Of a stretch of DNA of 64,000 nucleotides, positions 35,272 to 43,448 are shown in pieces. Location of the stretch: positions 434,001 to 498,000 of the forward strand of contig CAXXLB010000002.1 in NCBI GenBank assembly GCA_963664675.2, given 5' to 3'. The position numbers and the translations under genes were made by a program. The notes beneath the pieces were generated by a model, which saw only the letters and a list, made by a program, of their open reading frames with translations, had not been told where the DNA came from and ran no database searches. The first letter of the stretch is position 1, and each line of letters starts with the position of its first letter. The stretch is from JASGMR01 sp963664675 (lineage in GTDB: Bacteria > Thermotogota > Thermotogae > Petrotogales > Kosmotogaceae).

Positions 35272-36141
35272 CTAGATTAATATAAGTAAAAAGATGTACA
35301 GAACCGGTGCTGCAAATAACAGACCATCTATTCTATCGAGCAAGCCCCCGTGACCGGGCATTATATTTCCGGCATCTTTAATTTTTCTATATCTTTTTAA
35401 AACCGATTCGAATATATCTCCAAACGTGCCGAAGAAAGCCACGATCAATCCCATGATTATAAGTGTTAAAGGATCGAAAAAATCTCTCGGTGTGCCGTCA
35501 GGATAATTGAATATATTTATAAATGAAGCACCAATTTCGAATAATATAATATAGGCTATTGTAAATCCTATTCCCCCAAAAACTCCTTCCAGACTTTTCT
35601 TGGGGCTGTAATTGGGTGAAATTCTTATTCTTCCGAATTTCATGCCTACTACATAAGCTCCTATATCGAAAAACCACACGCACGTCAATACCAGAAGTGC
35701 CACGGCGCCTCCGAATGAAAGATATATCTGATAGAAGAAAGATAAATTGAATCCGATCCAGAAAAGTGCCAGGGTAGAATTCAATATAAAAGGCAGAGCC
35801 GAATTGAAATCTTTTAAGCTGACGATTATGGCAATACTTATTCCTATGAATGAGAGAACAAAAACACTTTCTGGTCTGAAGTCAACTTTATTGATCAATG
35901 AATTCTTTTCCAATAAAAAACCGTAGGAAAGGGAAGTGATAGTTATTATAAGAGGAATAACAAGCTTCAGAATCGGATGCTTTGGATCTTCAATACTGAA
36001 TTTTATATACTCATATGATGTGATCAATGTTACCACAGAAACGAGAGCAATCAGCGCATAGTAATTCACAAACCCCAGCACTGCAAAAGGAGCCACTACA
36101 AAAGAAGAAATTATTCTTAACTTTGTATCTTTATTTTTCAA
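35272..36141 (-). CDS. cdsA: Phosphatidate cytidylyltransferase
   Basis: A 289-residue membrane enzyme with about eight helices that makes CDP-diacylglycerol from phosphatidate and CTP. The family signature near the C-terminus is present as GDIFESVLKRYRKIKDAGNIMPGHGGLLDRIDGLLFA. The start is TTG, two bases beyond the uppS stop, with only a distant GGAG, so coupled translation is likely. It precedes alaS by 11 bases. Confidence 0.95.
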   Translation of the reverse strand: MKNKDTKLRIISSFVVAPFAVLGFVNYYALIALVSVVTLITSYEYIKFSIEDPKHPILKLVIPLIITITSLSYGFLLEKNSLINKVDFRPESVFVLSFIGISIAIIVSLKDFNSALPFILNSTLALFWIGFNLSFFYQIYLSFGGAVALLVLTCVWFFDIGAYVVGMKFGRIRISPNYSPKKSLEGVFGGIGFTIAYIILFEIGASFINIFNYPDGTPRDFFDPLTLIIMGLIVAFFGTFGDIFESVLKRYRKIKDAGNIMPGHGGLLDRIDGLLFAAPVLYIFLLILI

Positions 36142-36142
36142 T

Positions 36143-36826
36143 TCATATCACTGCTCCATATTTTCTCTGTCTTTTATCGAATGATTTCAGAGCCAACTCA
36201 AAATCTTCATGAGTAAAATCCGGCCACAATTTGTCGGCAAAATACAGTTCGCTGTATGCGCCCTGCCATATAAGGAAATTACTCAATCTCTCTTCGCCGG
36301 ATGTTCTTATTATCAGGTCCGGATAAGGAACATCGGGCAAATATAAAAAATCTTTAAATGATTTTTCGTCAACTCTTTCCACGGTTTTTTCTATAATTTT
36401 ATTCACGGCATCTACAATTTCTGCTCTTCCACCATAATTCAGAGCGATTATAACGGTCAACTTTTTGCAATCGAAGGTTTCGTTTTCTATAAAATTACAA
36501 AATTCCTTCAATTTGGGAGGTAAATTGCTTATTCTTCCCAGAAACCTGAATCTAACACCTTCTTTTTTCATTTCGGATAATCTGCTTTTAAGATATGAAA
36601 GTGTGAGGTTGAATAAAAAATTTATTTCCATTTGCGGCCTTTTCCAGTTTTCGGTGGAAAAAGCATAAAGTGTCAGATATTTGATACCGTGATCCGAACA
36701 CATATGAGCCACATTATCGGCAACATACGCTCCCCTGGCGTGCCCGGATTGTCTTTGAAATCCCCTTTTTTTTGCCCATCTACCATTACCATCCATTATG
36801 ATGGCAATATGCTGTGGAATTTTCAT
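36143..36826 (-). CDS. uppS: Isoprenyl transferase (undecaprenyl diphosphate synthase)
   Basis: A 227-residue cis-prenyltransferase that builds the C55 lipid carrier for cell wall synthesis. Motifs: IIMDGNGRWAKKRG with the catalytic aspartate, GHARGA, YAFSTENWKRP and RTSGEERLSNFLIWQGAYSELYF. The ATG overlaps the frr stop (TGATG). Order frr-uppS-cdsA is widely conserved. Confidence 0.96.
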   Translation of the reverse strand: MKIPQHIAIIMDGNGRWAKKRGFQRQSGHARGAYVADNVAHMCSDHGIKYLTLYAFSTENWKRPQMEINFLFNLTLSYLKSRLSEMKKEGVRFRFLGRISNLPPKLKEFCNFIENETFDCKKLTVIIALNYGGRAEIVDAVNKIIEKTVERVDEKSFKDFLYLPDVPYPDLIIRTSGEERLSNFLIWQGAYSELYFADKLWPDFTHEDFELALKSFDKRQRKYGAVI

Positions 36827-37383
36827 CAAAAATCCATTATTTCCTTTCTTTTCTTCTCATATAGTTCATCAATTTTCTTACAATATACATCCGTCTGTTT
36901 CTGGACTTCATCTTCTAACTTGTACAATTGATCTTCGGTTATTTCTTTTTCATTTTCCGCATCTTTTGCCTCTTTATTTGCTTCTCTTCTTATATTTCTT
37001 ACAGCGATTTTCCCTTCTTCAATAGTATCCTTAACCATTTTTACCCATTTTTCCCTTTGCTCTGTGGTAGGAATAGGAAAATTCAATTTAATTGATATTC
37101 CATCATTGGCAGGATTAATGCCAAGATTTGAACTGAGAATAGCTTTTTCAACCAGTGATAATGTGCTTTTGTCCCATGGTTTGATGACCAGGGTTCTTTC
37201 TTCGGCCACATTCACCGTAGCCATTTGATTCACCGGAGTCGGAACTCCATAATAATCTACTTTTATTTGCTCCAGTAATGCAGGAGAAGGTCTGCCTGTT
37301 CTCATGTGTGCCAATTCTTCTTTGATTTTATCAACACTTTTTTTCATCTTATCTTCTGAATTTTTAAGAATAATCTTATCCAT
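36826..37383 (-). CDS. frr: Ribosome recycling factor
   Basis: A 185-residue RRF, full length. Typical stretches: MRTGRPSPALLEQIKVDYYGVPTPVNQMATV, LVIKPWDKSTL, GINPANDGISIKLNFPIPTTEQREKWVK and NIRREANKEAKD. It releases mRNA and tRNA from post-termination ribosomes with EF-G. It is the first gene of the frr-uppS-cdsA-alaS-mrnC-rlmB-mutL operon; pyrH, its common upstream partner, is absent here. Confidence 0.97.
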   Translation of the reverse strand: MDKIILKNSEDKMKKSVDKIKEELAHMRTGRPSPALLEQIKVDYYGVPTPVNQMATVNVAEERTLVIKPWDKSTLSLVEKAILSSNLGINPANDGISIKLNFPIPTTEQREKWVKMVKDTIEEGKIAVRNIRREANKEAKDAENEKEITEDQLYKLEDEVQKQTDVYCKKIDELYEKKRKEIMDF

Positions 37384-37432
37384 AAAACCATTCCTCCTTC
37401 TTATGAGGTAATAAACATCGATAGATTAATAG

Positions 37433-37470
37433 AAAAAAATGAGTCTAAAACTCACCTATTTTGAATTATA
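37433..37470 (-). promoter_or_regulatory. Possible promoter and leader hairpin upstream of frr
   Basis: On the minus strand TATAAT (complement of 37465-37470) could be a -10 element. Immediately after comes a short hairpin, TGAGT/ACTCA with a 5-nt loop, followed by seven T. The stem is short and close to the presumed start site, so it could be a 5'-end stabiliser or weak attenuator. No convincing -35. Confidence 0.35.
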
Positions 37471-37509
37471 TCACAGTAGATTAAATGATACATTGTTAAA
37501 AGAATTATA

Positions 37510-37538
37510 TTGATTCTGTTTTTATCATCTGGTACAAT
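37510..37538 (+). promoter_or_regulatory. Sigma-70-type promoter upstream of yajC
   Basis: TTGATT at 37510-37515 and TACAAT at 37533-37538 with a 17-base spacer, 32 bases ahead of the yajC ATG. Good consensus fit and position; drives yajC-secD-secF. Confidence 0.65.
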
Positions 37539-37570
37539 TAATAAGATGTTTAATAAGGAGGTCTAATATA

Positions 37571-38023
37571 ATGTTTCCGTTTTTAGAATTTTTAGCTTAT
37601 GCACCGGCAGATGGTAGTGTTAGCCCAGAAGCAGCAACCGACGCAGGTCAGACTGCAGCATCCGCTGGTGGAGGCGGAATTACTGGCATAATCATTTGGT
37701 TGGTTATAATGGTTGCCCTGTTTTATTTTATGATTATAATGCCACAGAGGAAAAGAGACAAGAATTTCAAAAACATGATGTCTAAACTTAAAGAAGGAGA
37801 TAAGGTAGTTACAGCAGGGGGAATACTTGGTAAAGTTACAATGATCAAGGGCGACAGTGTTAGAGTAAGGACCGGCAGTGGAAGTGATCTGGATGTAACA
37901 AGAAAATCAATCTCTGCGATTCTCTCTAAAGGAGATTCCAAAGATGTAGAGCCTGAAGTGGATAAAAAAGTTTCCAAAGAATTGCCAAAAGATAATTCAA
38001 AAGATACCGGTGCCAAAAAATAA
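37571..38023 (+). CDS. yajC: Preprotein translocase subunit YajC
   Basis: A 150-residue YajC with an Ala/Gly-rich N-terminus, one membrane helix (GIIIWLVIMVALFYFMIIMPQRKRDKN) and the conserved KEGDKVVTAGGILGKV domain. The C-terminal tail after residue 120 is Lys/Asp-rich and longer than in many homologues. YajC associates with SecDF to aid protein export. AAGGAGGT precedes the ATG. Confidence 0.95.
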   Translation: MFPFLEFLAYAPADGSVSPEAATDAGQTAASAGGGGITGIIIWLVIMVALFYFMIIMPQRKRDKNFKNMMSKLKEGDKVVTAGGILGKVTMIKGDSVRVRTGSGSDLDVTRKSISAILSKGDSKDVEPEVDKKVSKELPKDNSKDTGAKK

Positions 38024-38045
38024 ATGTAGAATAAGAATAATATAT

Positions 38046-38081
38046 ATGGAAGGGGGTGTTCTGTCCTAATAGGACGGGATC
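38046..38081 (+). promoter_or_regulatory. Leader between yajC and secD with hairpin between ribosome site and start
   Basis: A strong AAGGGGG site at 38050-38056 is 25 bases from the secD ATG. A small hairpin, GTCCT/AGGAC with an AAT loop (38063-38075), lies between. Folding it would leave about 12 unpaired bases between site and start. A seven-codon frame starting ATG 38046 and ending TAA 38067 overlaps the same stretch. Confidence 0.4.
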
Positions 38082-39596
38082 ATGAGAGCAAACCAGAAGA
38101 GGCTTATTGTAGTAATTTTAGTCTTGTTGGGTGCTTTATTGGCTTTGTTAATACCCCATGGATCTGCTCCGGACGGGAGCAGTTTTTTGGATAAAGTAGC
38201 CAGTAACATCAAATTAGGACTAGATATCAAAGGTGGAGCTTTGCTTGAGTACCAAATGTCCACCGAAATAACTGATGCACAGCAATTGAGTGACATTGCT
38301 GATAGGGTAACAGAAGTACTCAGAAGAAGACTTGATGCGGCAGGATTTACAGAAGCGACGGTAGAGAAAATAACTACTGCGATTCAATTTAACGAAGATA
38401 TTCCTCCGGTCAGAATCCGTGTTCAGATTCCTGGAATTACCGATATTGAGAAAGCTGAGGAATTGGTCGGTACAACGGGGAAATTATATTTTGCGGATGT
38501 TATGGAAATGTCAAACAATCCTGAAGAACCATCCATTCCTTCGAGTTTGAATCTGGAAGTCAGTAAAAGAAGACTCGCCGGAGCGGAACCGTATTATTTG
38601 AAAAGTATAAACTTCGGGGACTATTATAACGGTGTTGAAAATAACACGTGGTATCTGGTGAGCCCGAAGATAAATGTCGGTACAAAATACCTGGAACTGA
38701 GTGGAAACAGTATCACAGATGCTAAAGCTCGAGTGAATACAAATCCTAAGCCCGGACAGGGAAAGTTTATGGTTTCATTGACTTTCAACAGTGATGGCTC
38801 ACAGGACTTCAGGGAAATAACCGCTTCGAAAGCGAACCTGGCCGAATCGGATATCAAGAAGAGACTGGCGATAATTCTAGATGATAGTGTTATCATAGCA
38901 CCTATCGTATCATCAACGATTTCGAACGGAGAAGCTGTTATTGAAGGTATACAGACACTGGATGAAGCGAAAAATGTGGCTATTCTGGTTTCAAGTGGAA
39001 ATCTGCCCGTTGAACTTCAGCCATACAACAGACAGATTCTTTCTCCAACCTTGGGTAGAGATGTCATAAATGCAAGTTTGATGGCAGGACTCGCAGGATT
39101 ATTGATAGTTATGATTTATATGTTCATAGCTTATGGAAAGGTTGGATTGGTTGCCGATGTTGCACTCATTTACAACAGTTTGGTATTATTTGCGGCTATT
39201 TCAATCACCGGTTCCATCCTTACCTTGCCGGGTATCGCGGGTATAGTTCTCACAATTGGTATGACGGTTGATGGAAATATACTGATAAACGAAAGAATCA
39301 AAGAAGAGTTAAGAATCGGAAAAACTCCTGAAAATGCTGTGGATAGTGCTTTTTCCAAAGTTTTCTGGACTATTTTTGATGCGAATATAACGACAATTCT
39401 CACCGGGCTGGTTTTGTTCTATTTTGGAACCGGAACTGTAAAGGGATTTGCAATAACCCTTATAATAGGTATCCTGGGTGCTATGTTTACAAATCTCGTA
39501 ACTTCAAGAACTATGCTTGTCGCTATGGGACCGTCGATAAACCCGCATAAGTACGTTAAAGATTATGAACAGAAAACAGAAGGGAGGGGAAAATAA
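38082..39596 (+). CDS. secD: Protein translocase subunit SecD
   Basis: A 504-residue SecD. The N-terminal helix is followed by the periplasmic P1 domain (GLDIKGGALLEYQM near residues 47-60), then six helices including AGIVLTIGMTVDGNILINERIKEEL, the region of proton-linked function. It pulls proteins from SecYEG on the outer side. Its stop overlaps secF by one base. Confidence 0.96.
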   Translation: MRANQKRLIVVILVLLGALLALLIPHGSAPDGSSFLDKVASNIKLGLDIKGGALLEYQMSTEITDAQQLSDIADRVTEVLRRRLDAAGFTEATVEKITTAIQFNEDIPPVRIRVQIPGITDIEKAEELVGTTGKLYFADVMEMSNNPEEPSIPSSLNLEVSKRRLAGAEPYYLKSINFGDYYNGVENNTWYLVSPKINVGTKYLELSGNSITDAKARVNTNPKPGQGKFMVSLTFNSDGSQDFREITASKANLAESDIKKRLAIILDDSVIIAPIVSSTISNGEAVIEGIQTLDEAKNVAILVSSGNLPVELQPYNRQILSPTLGRDVINASLMAGLAGLLIVMIYMFIAYGKVGLVADVALIYNSLVLFAAISITGSILTLPGIAGIVLTIGMTVDGNILINERIKEELRIGKTPENAVDSAFSKVFWTIFDANITTILTGLVLFYFGTGTVKGFAITLIIGILGAMFTNLVTSRTMLVAMGPSINPHKYVKDYEQKTEGRGK

Positions 39597-40510
39597 TGCC
39601 TAATTTTGATTTTGTAGATAAAAGAAAAATATTTATTACAATATCTGTTGTTTTGATTGTAATTTCGGGTATCCTTCTCTTCACTAAAGGATTGAATTTA
39701 GGAGTGGATTTCACCGGTGGAGTTGAAGTCGGAATTGTTCTTAGTAATCCTGATCTTTCTGTTGGTGATATAAGGAATAAGCTTTCAGCGGAAAATGGAG
39801 AGTTCGAAGCAGCGAGAATCGTTAAACAGAGACCTCTTTCTTCTGAAGAACAGGGGAAGAATTCCAGATTTTCCATAACGCTCAGCACAGAAAGAAGTGG
39901 AGACGAGATCGAAAGCGAAATAATACGGGCGTTATCCGGTGACGGTGCAACGGAAGACAGCATACTTTCTGTCAACAATATTTCCGGTTACGCGGCACAG
40001 GAAATTTCCGGTTACGCTTTCACGGCGGTAATCGTTGCTATTGCAATAATTCTTCTCTACATAACGATAAGATTTAAATTTTCGTTTGGTGTTGGAGCGA
40101 TTTTGGCTGTAGCACATGATATAATAATAACTCTTGGTTTTTACAGTCTCTTCGGTATGGAGTTCAATGCTCCTGTTATAGCGGCTTTATTGACCTTGCT
40201 TGGATACTCGTTAAACGACACTATTGTTGTTTATGACAGGGTCAGAGAAAACATGAAGAGAATGAGAGGACAAACGATAGAAAAGGTTGTCAACGATAGT
40301 ATCAATCAGGTTATAGTCAGATCGATCAATACTTCTTTAACGACATTTATAGTTATTCTCTGTTTGTTCATTTTTTCCGGTGAAGTATTGAGACCATTTG
40401 CGTTTGGAATGCTCGTTGGTGTTGTTGTAGGAACATATTCTTCGCTTTATATTGCCGCACCTATCGTAATAGGATGGTTCAAAAAAAGTGAAGAAAAGAA
40501 AAAAAGATAA
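39596..40510 (+). CDS. secF: Protein translocase subunit SecF
   Basis: A 304-residue SecF with GVDFTGGVEVGIVL in the first periplasmic loop and GYSLNDTIVVYDRVRENMKRM in the membrane core. It forms a complex with SecD. GGGAGGGG precedes the ATG. Last gene of the yajC-secD-secF operon; no clear terminator follows before the tRNA. Confidence 0.96.
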   Translation: MPNFDFVDKRKIFITISVVLIVISGILLFTKGLNLGVDFTGGVEVGIVLSNPDLSVGDIRNKLSAENGEFEAARIVKQRPLSSEEQGKNSRFSITLSTERSGDEIESEIIRALSGDGATEDSILSVNNISGYAAQEISGYAFTAVIVAIAIILLYITIRFKFSFGVGAILAVAHDIIITLGFYSLFGMEFNAPVIAALLTLLGYSLNDTIVVYDRVRENMKRMRGQTIEKVVNDSINQVIVRSINTSLTTFIVILCLFIFSGEVLRPFAFGMLVGVVVGTYSSLYIAAPIVIGWFKKSEEKKKR

Positions 40511-40550
40511 TCAAAGTTAGTGATATAATATAGTATCATAGCAATATAGT

Positions 40551-40626
40551 GGGGTTGTGGCGCAGCTGGGAGCGCGATACAATGGCATTGTATAGGCCGG
40601 GGGTTCGAGTCCCCTCGACTCCACCA
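40551..40626 (+). tRNA. tRNA-Ala (anticodon GGC)
   Basis: A 76-nt cloverleaf with encoded CCA. The acceptor stem GGGGTTG pairs with CGACTCC and contains G3-U70, the alanine identity pair. The anticodon loop is ATGGCAT, giving GGC. The T loop is TTCGAGT. A TATAAT-like element lies about 20 bases upstream. A spurious minus-strand frame crosses it. Confidence 0.96.
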
Positions 40627-40628
40627 GA

Positions 40629-40658
40629 CGGAGAACTTCAGAGTTCTCCGTTTTTTTT
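40629..40658 (+). terminator. Intrinsic terminator after tRNA-Ala
   Basis: CGGAGAACT (40629-40637) and AGTTCTCCG (40642-40650), perfect 9-bp stem with TCAG loop and eight T. The next gene's ribosome site (GGAG 40659) abuts the T-run, so read-through or an internal start would be needed to express the nuclease gene. Confidence 0.92.
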
Positions 40659-40667
40659 GGAGAATTA

Positions 40668-41585
40668 ATGAATAAGATAATTTTATTGTTTTTATATATT
40701 TTGATAATCGTTTTCAGTTTTTCAGTGGAGGTACTTTTCACCGAGAACGGAGCTCTCGATGATATTATCTCTGTTATTTCTTCTGCAGAAAAATCCATAT
40801 ATTTGTCGAGTTATTCGATAGATTGTAAGGAAATAATAGATTTATTGAACTCTTTAAATCTGAGGGGTGTAGATGTTAATGTAATAATAGATGACCGTTC
40901 TATATCGAGGGCCTTTTCCGCCGGAATAAATTTCAATATTTCCGGAGATAAATCGAGTTATTTAGAGCATGCGAAGTTCGTAGTGATAGATGAAAAAATG
41001 GTTATTTTCGGAACCGGTAATTTTACCTATGGAGGATTGATTGAAGACTCGAATTCATTTTTAGTTTTTGACAACGAAAGAATCGCGGAAATATTTTTGA
41101 ATTTCTTTTTCTCGATTAAAAATGGGTCATCGGATATAAATTTACAGGAAAGCGGGTATAATTTCTTTTTACTGCCCTCCGATGAAGCGAAAGATTACAT
41201 TCTGAACAGAATTTTGAAAGCCGGCGAAAGTGTTGTATTCATGATTTATGCGTTCACCGATGAAGATTTTATGACCGCTTTCAAATTATGTGAATCAAGG
41301 GGAATCAATGTTGAGGGTATTGTCGATGATTGGAACTACGATTCAAAATTGTGCGATTATTTTGGTGACAATATTTTTATAAATCACAATGAATGGCTTG
41401 TACACGACAAAACGATAATTATTGATGATGAATATATAATCACAGGTTCGGCGAATTTTTCGAAAAATGGATGGAACAAAAATAGTGAAATAGTTCTGTT
41501 TTTAAAATCGAAGTCACTGGCCGAAGAATATTTGAAACATTACAACTATATTAAAGGAGAAGTTCTGAATGAAAATAGATATTAA
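40668..41585 (+). CDS. Secreted/anchored phospholipase D-like (HKD) protein
   Basis: A 305-residue protein with an N-terminal export signal (IILLFLYILIIVFSFS) and two HKD motifs: HAKFVVIDEKMVIFGTGNF and HDKTIIIDDEYIITGSANF. The two-motif single-chain design matches bacterial PLD-type nucleases and phospholipases. An extracytoplasmic nuclease or phosphodiesterase role is likely; substrate unknown. The start is 5 bases after GGAG, which directly follows the tRNA terminator T-run. The stop overlaps the HAD gene by 17 bases. Confidence 0.88.
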   Translation: MNKIILLFLYILIIVFSFSVEVLFTENGALDDIISVISSAEKSIYLSSYSIDCKEIIDLLNSLNLRGVDVNVIIDDRSISRAFSAGINFNISGDKSSYLEHAKFVVIDEKMVIFGTGNFTYGGLIEDSNSFLVFDNERIAEIFLNFFFSIKNGSSDINLQESGYNFFLLPSDEAKDYILNRILKAGESVVFMIYAFTDEDFMTAFKLCESRGINVEGIVDDWNYDSKLCDYFGDNIFINHNEWLVHDKTIIIDDEYIITGSANFSKNGWNKNSEIVLFLKSKSLAEEYLKHYNYIKGEVLNENRY

Positions 41586-42396
41586 TGATATAAATCCGGA
41601 GGATATAAAAGCCGTAGTAATAGACATCGATGGAACTCTGTTGAATTCCGATGAGGAAATCCCGCAGGAGAATATAAATGTTATAAGGGAATTGCAGAGA
41701 CTGGGAAAGAAAATAATCTTTGCCAGTGGAAGGGGTTTGAAATCTGCGAAAAGCGTTATAGAGAGATTTCTGGATTCAGATTATACCGTAATCGCGTATA
41801 ACGGCGGGATGATAGAAAAAAACGGAAAAATTATTTATCATCGTACTCTGGAATCGGAAAAAGCCGTCGGGTTTTATAAAAAGATGAAAGAATATGAAAA
41901 TACATTTGTACAGGCATATATAAATGATGATCTGTATGTTCCGAGTCTGGAAAGCAGGGCCTATTCCTATTCCAGACACGCGGGAATCCCATTCATTTAT
42001 GCTCCCGAAATGATCGGGTTGATAGCGAAAAACAGACCTACTAAGCTTCTGGTCATCGATAAAGTTGAAAAACTGGATTTTTATATTGAAGAATTGCAGC
42101 CGCAGTTTCCCGGACTCTCACTGGTAAAATCTTTCGGAGAATACATGGAAGTACTTCCAAACGGTGTGAATAAGGGTGATGCATTGAAAGAGTTTGTGAA
42201 AGAAGAAAAAATGAGTATGAAAAATGTCATTTCATTCGGTGATAACGATAATGATCTGAGTATGTTAAAAATGAGCGGAATTGGAGTGGCTATGGGTAAT
42301 GCCAACGATGAGTTGAAGAGAGTGGCGGATTACGTGGCCCCGACGCATGATTCGGCGGGAATAGCAAAAACTTTGAAAAAATTATTCGGACTGTAA
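41569..42396 (+). CDS. HAD superfamily Cof-type phosphatase
   Basis: A 275-residue HAD-IIB (Cof) hydrolase. Motif I is VVIDIDGTLLNSDEE, motif II FASGRG, and the late motifs SFGDNDNDLSMLKMSG and GVAMGNANDELKRVADYVAPTHDSAGIAK are textbook for the family. Members dephosphorylate sugar phosphates, flavin or pyridoxal phosphates. The ATG follows AAGGAG and overlaps the previous gene. Confidence 0.94.
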   Translation: MKIDINDINPEDIKAVVIDIDGTLLNSDEEIPQENINVIRELQRLGKKIIFASGRGLKSAKSVIERFLDSDYTVIAYNGGMIEKNGKIIYHRTLESEKAVGFYKKMKEYENTFVQAYINDDLYVPSLESRAYSYSRHAGIPFIYAPEMIGLIAKNRPTKLLVIDKVEKLDFYIEELQPQFPGLSLVKSFGEYMEVLPNGVNKGDALKEFVKEEKMSMKNVISFGDNDNDLSMLKMSGIGVAMGNANDELKRVADYVAPTHDSAGIAKTLKKLFGL

Positions 42397-42479
42397 AAAA
42401 TAAACGAAACTTCTTAATGATAATGATATACTTGTAAATAAAGGTGTTTTAGCTCTCATAATTGTCGAAAGGAAAGAAA

Positions 42480-43448
42480 ATGGAAAGTTTTTTAAAACCC
42501 CTGGTTGTTGCGAGCAGATGTCTGGGTTTTGCGAAGTGCAGAACTAACGGCGAAACAATACCCAATGATTTTATAAAAAAACTTGGTGAGTATGCTGACT
42601 TTATAACCCCCTGTCCGGAGGTTAAGATAGGATTGGGAGTTCCGAGGAAATCCGTCAGAATAGTCATAAGAAAAGGCAGCGATGAAAAAAAACTTGTACA
42701 ATCTGCGACGGATCTGGATTGTACCGACAGGATGATGAGCTTTTGCAATTCTTTTTTATCGGATCTTGGGGAAGTGGATGGTTTTATATTGAAAGGGCAA
42801 TCCCCTTCCTGCGGCATAAAGAACGTTAAATACTATCCTTCAACAGGAAAAGTGGCGCCGATCGGAAAGGGAGAGGGGCTGTTCGGGGAATTTATATTGA
42901 AAAAATTTCCGTTGTATCCGGTTGAGGACGAAGGTCGTTTGAAAAATTTCGTGATAAGGGAACATTTTCTTACCAGACTTTTTTTGATGCCGAAAATCAG
43001 AAGATTGAAAAAAGATGGAAAAATGAAAGATATCGTGAAATTTCAGAGTGAAAATAAGCTTTTATTGATGGCTTACAATCAAAATTTAATGAGAAAAATG
43101 GGAAGGCTGGTTGCTAATAAAAAGGATTCCGGCATAGAAGAGCTCAGAGAATCTTACGTTGAAATGTTCTTGAAAGCAATAGAAAAAAGGCCTAAATATA
43201 CTTCGAATATAAACGTTTTAATGCATGCCCTGGGATATTTTAAAAATATTCTGAAGATGGAAGAGAAGGCTTTCTTTCTCGACAGTCTTGAAATGTACAG
43301 AAAGGGTAAAGTGCCTCTCAGTGTACCGGTACATCTTGTGAAATCATACATCATCAAATATAAGGAAGAATATTTAAAAATGCAGACTTTTTTTGAACCT
43401 TACCCCTTCGATCTGATCGATATATCGGATTCCGGAAAAGGAAGATAA
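42480..43448 (+). CDS. DUF523-DUF1722 protein (YbgA-like)
   Basis: A 322-residue two-domain protein. The N-terminal DUF523 part has SRCLGFAKCRTNG, ITPCPEVKIGLGVPR and GFILKGQSPSCGI, with conserved cysteines. The C-terminal DUF1722 (YbgA) part includes NVLMHALGYFK and VPLSVPVHLVKSYI. In E. coli ybgA lies next to the photolyase gene, and here a photolyase follows with no gap, so a shared light-repair or nucleotide role is plausible but unproven. ATG 42480 follows AAAGGAAAG; an upstream TTG in frame is less likely. Confidence 0.88.
   Translation: MESFLKPLVVASRCLGFAKCRTNGETIPNDFIKKLGEYADFITPCPEVKIGLGVPRKSVRIVIRKGSDEKKLVQSATDLDCTDRMMSFCNSFLSDLGEVDGFILKGQSPSCGIKNVKYYPSTGKVAPIGKGEGLFGEFILKKFPLYPVEDEGRLKNFVIREHFLTRLFLMPKIRRLKKDGKMKDIVKFQSENKLLLMAYNQNLMRKMGRLVANKKDSGIEELRESYVEMFLKAIEKRPKYTSNINVLMHALGYFKNILKMEEKAFFLDSLEMYRKGKVPLSVPVHLVKSYIIKYKEEYLKMQTFFEPYPFDLIDISDSGKGR

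Noticed and set aside
40517..40798. Minus-strand frame of 93 codons over the tRNA-Ala
   Set aside because: It contains the well-known artefact peptide produced by translating a tRNA backwards (GLEPPAYTM-like), has no ribosome site, and overlaps the tRNA, its terminator and the nuclease gene.
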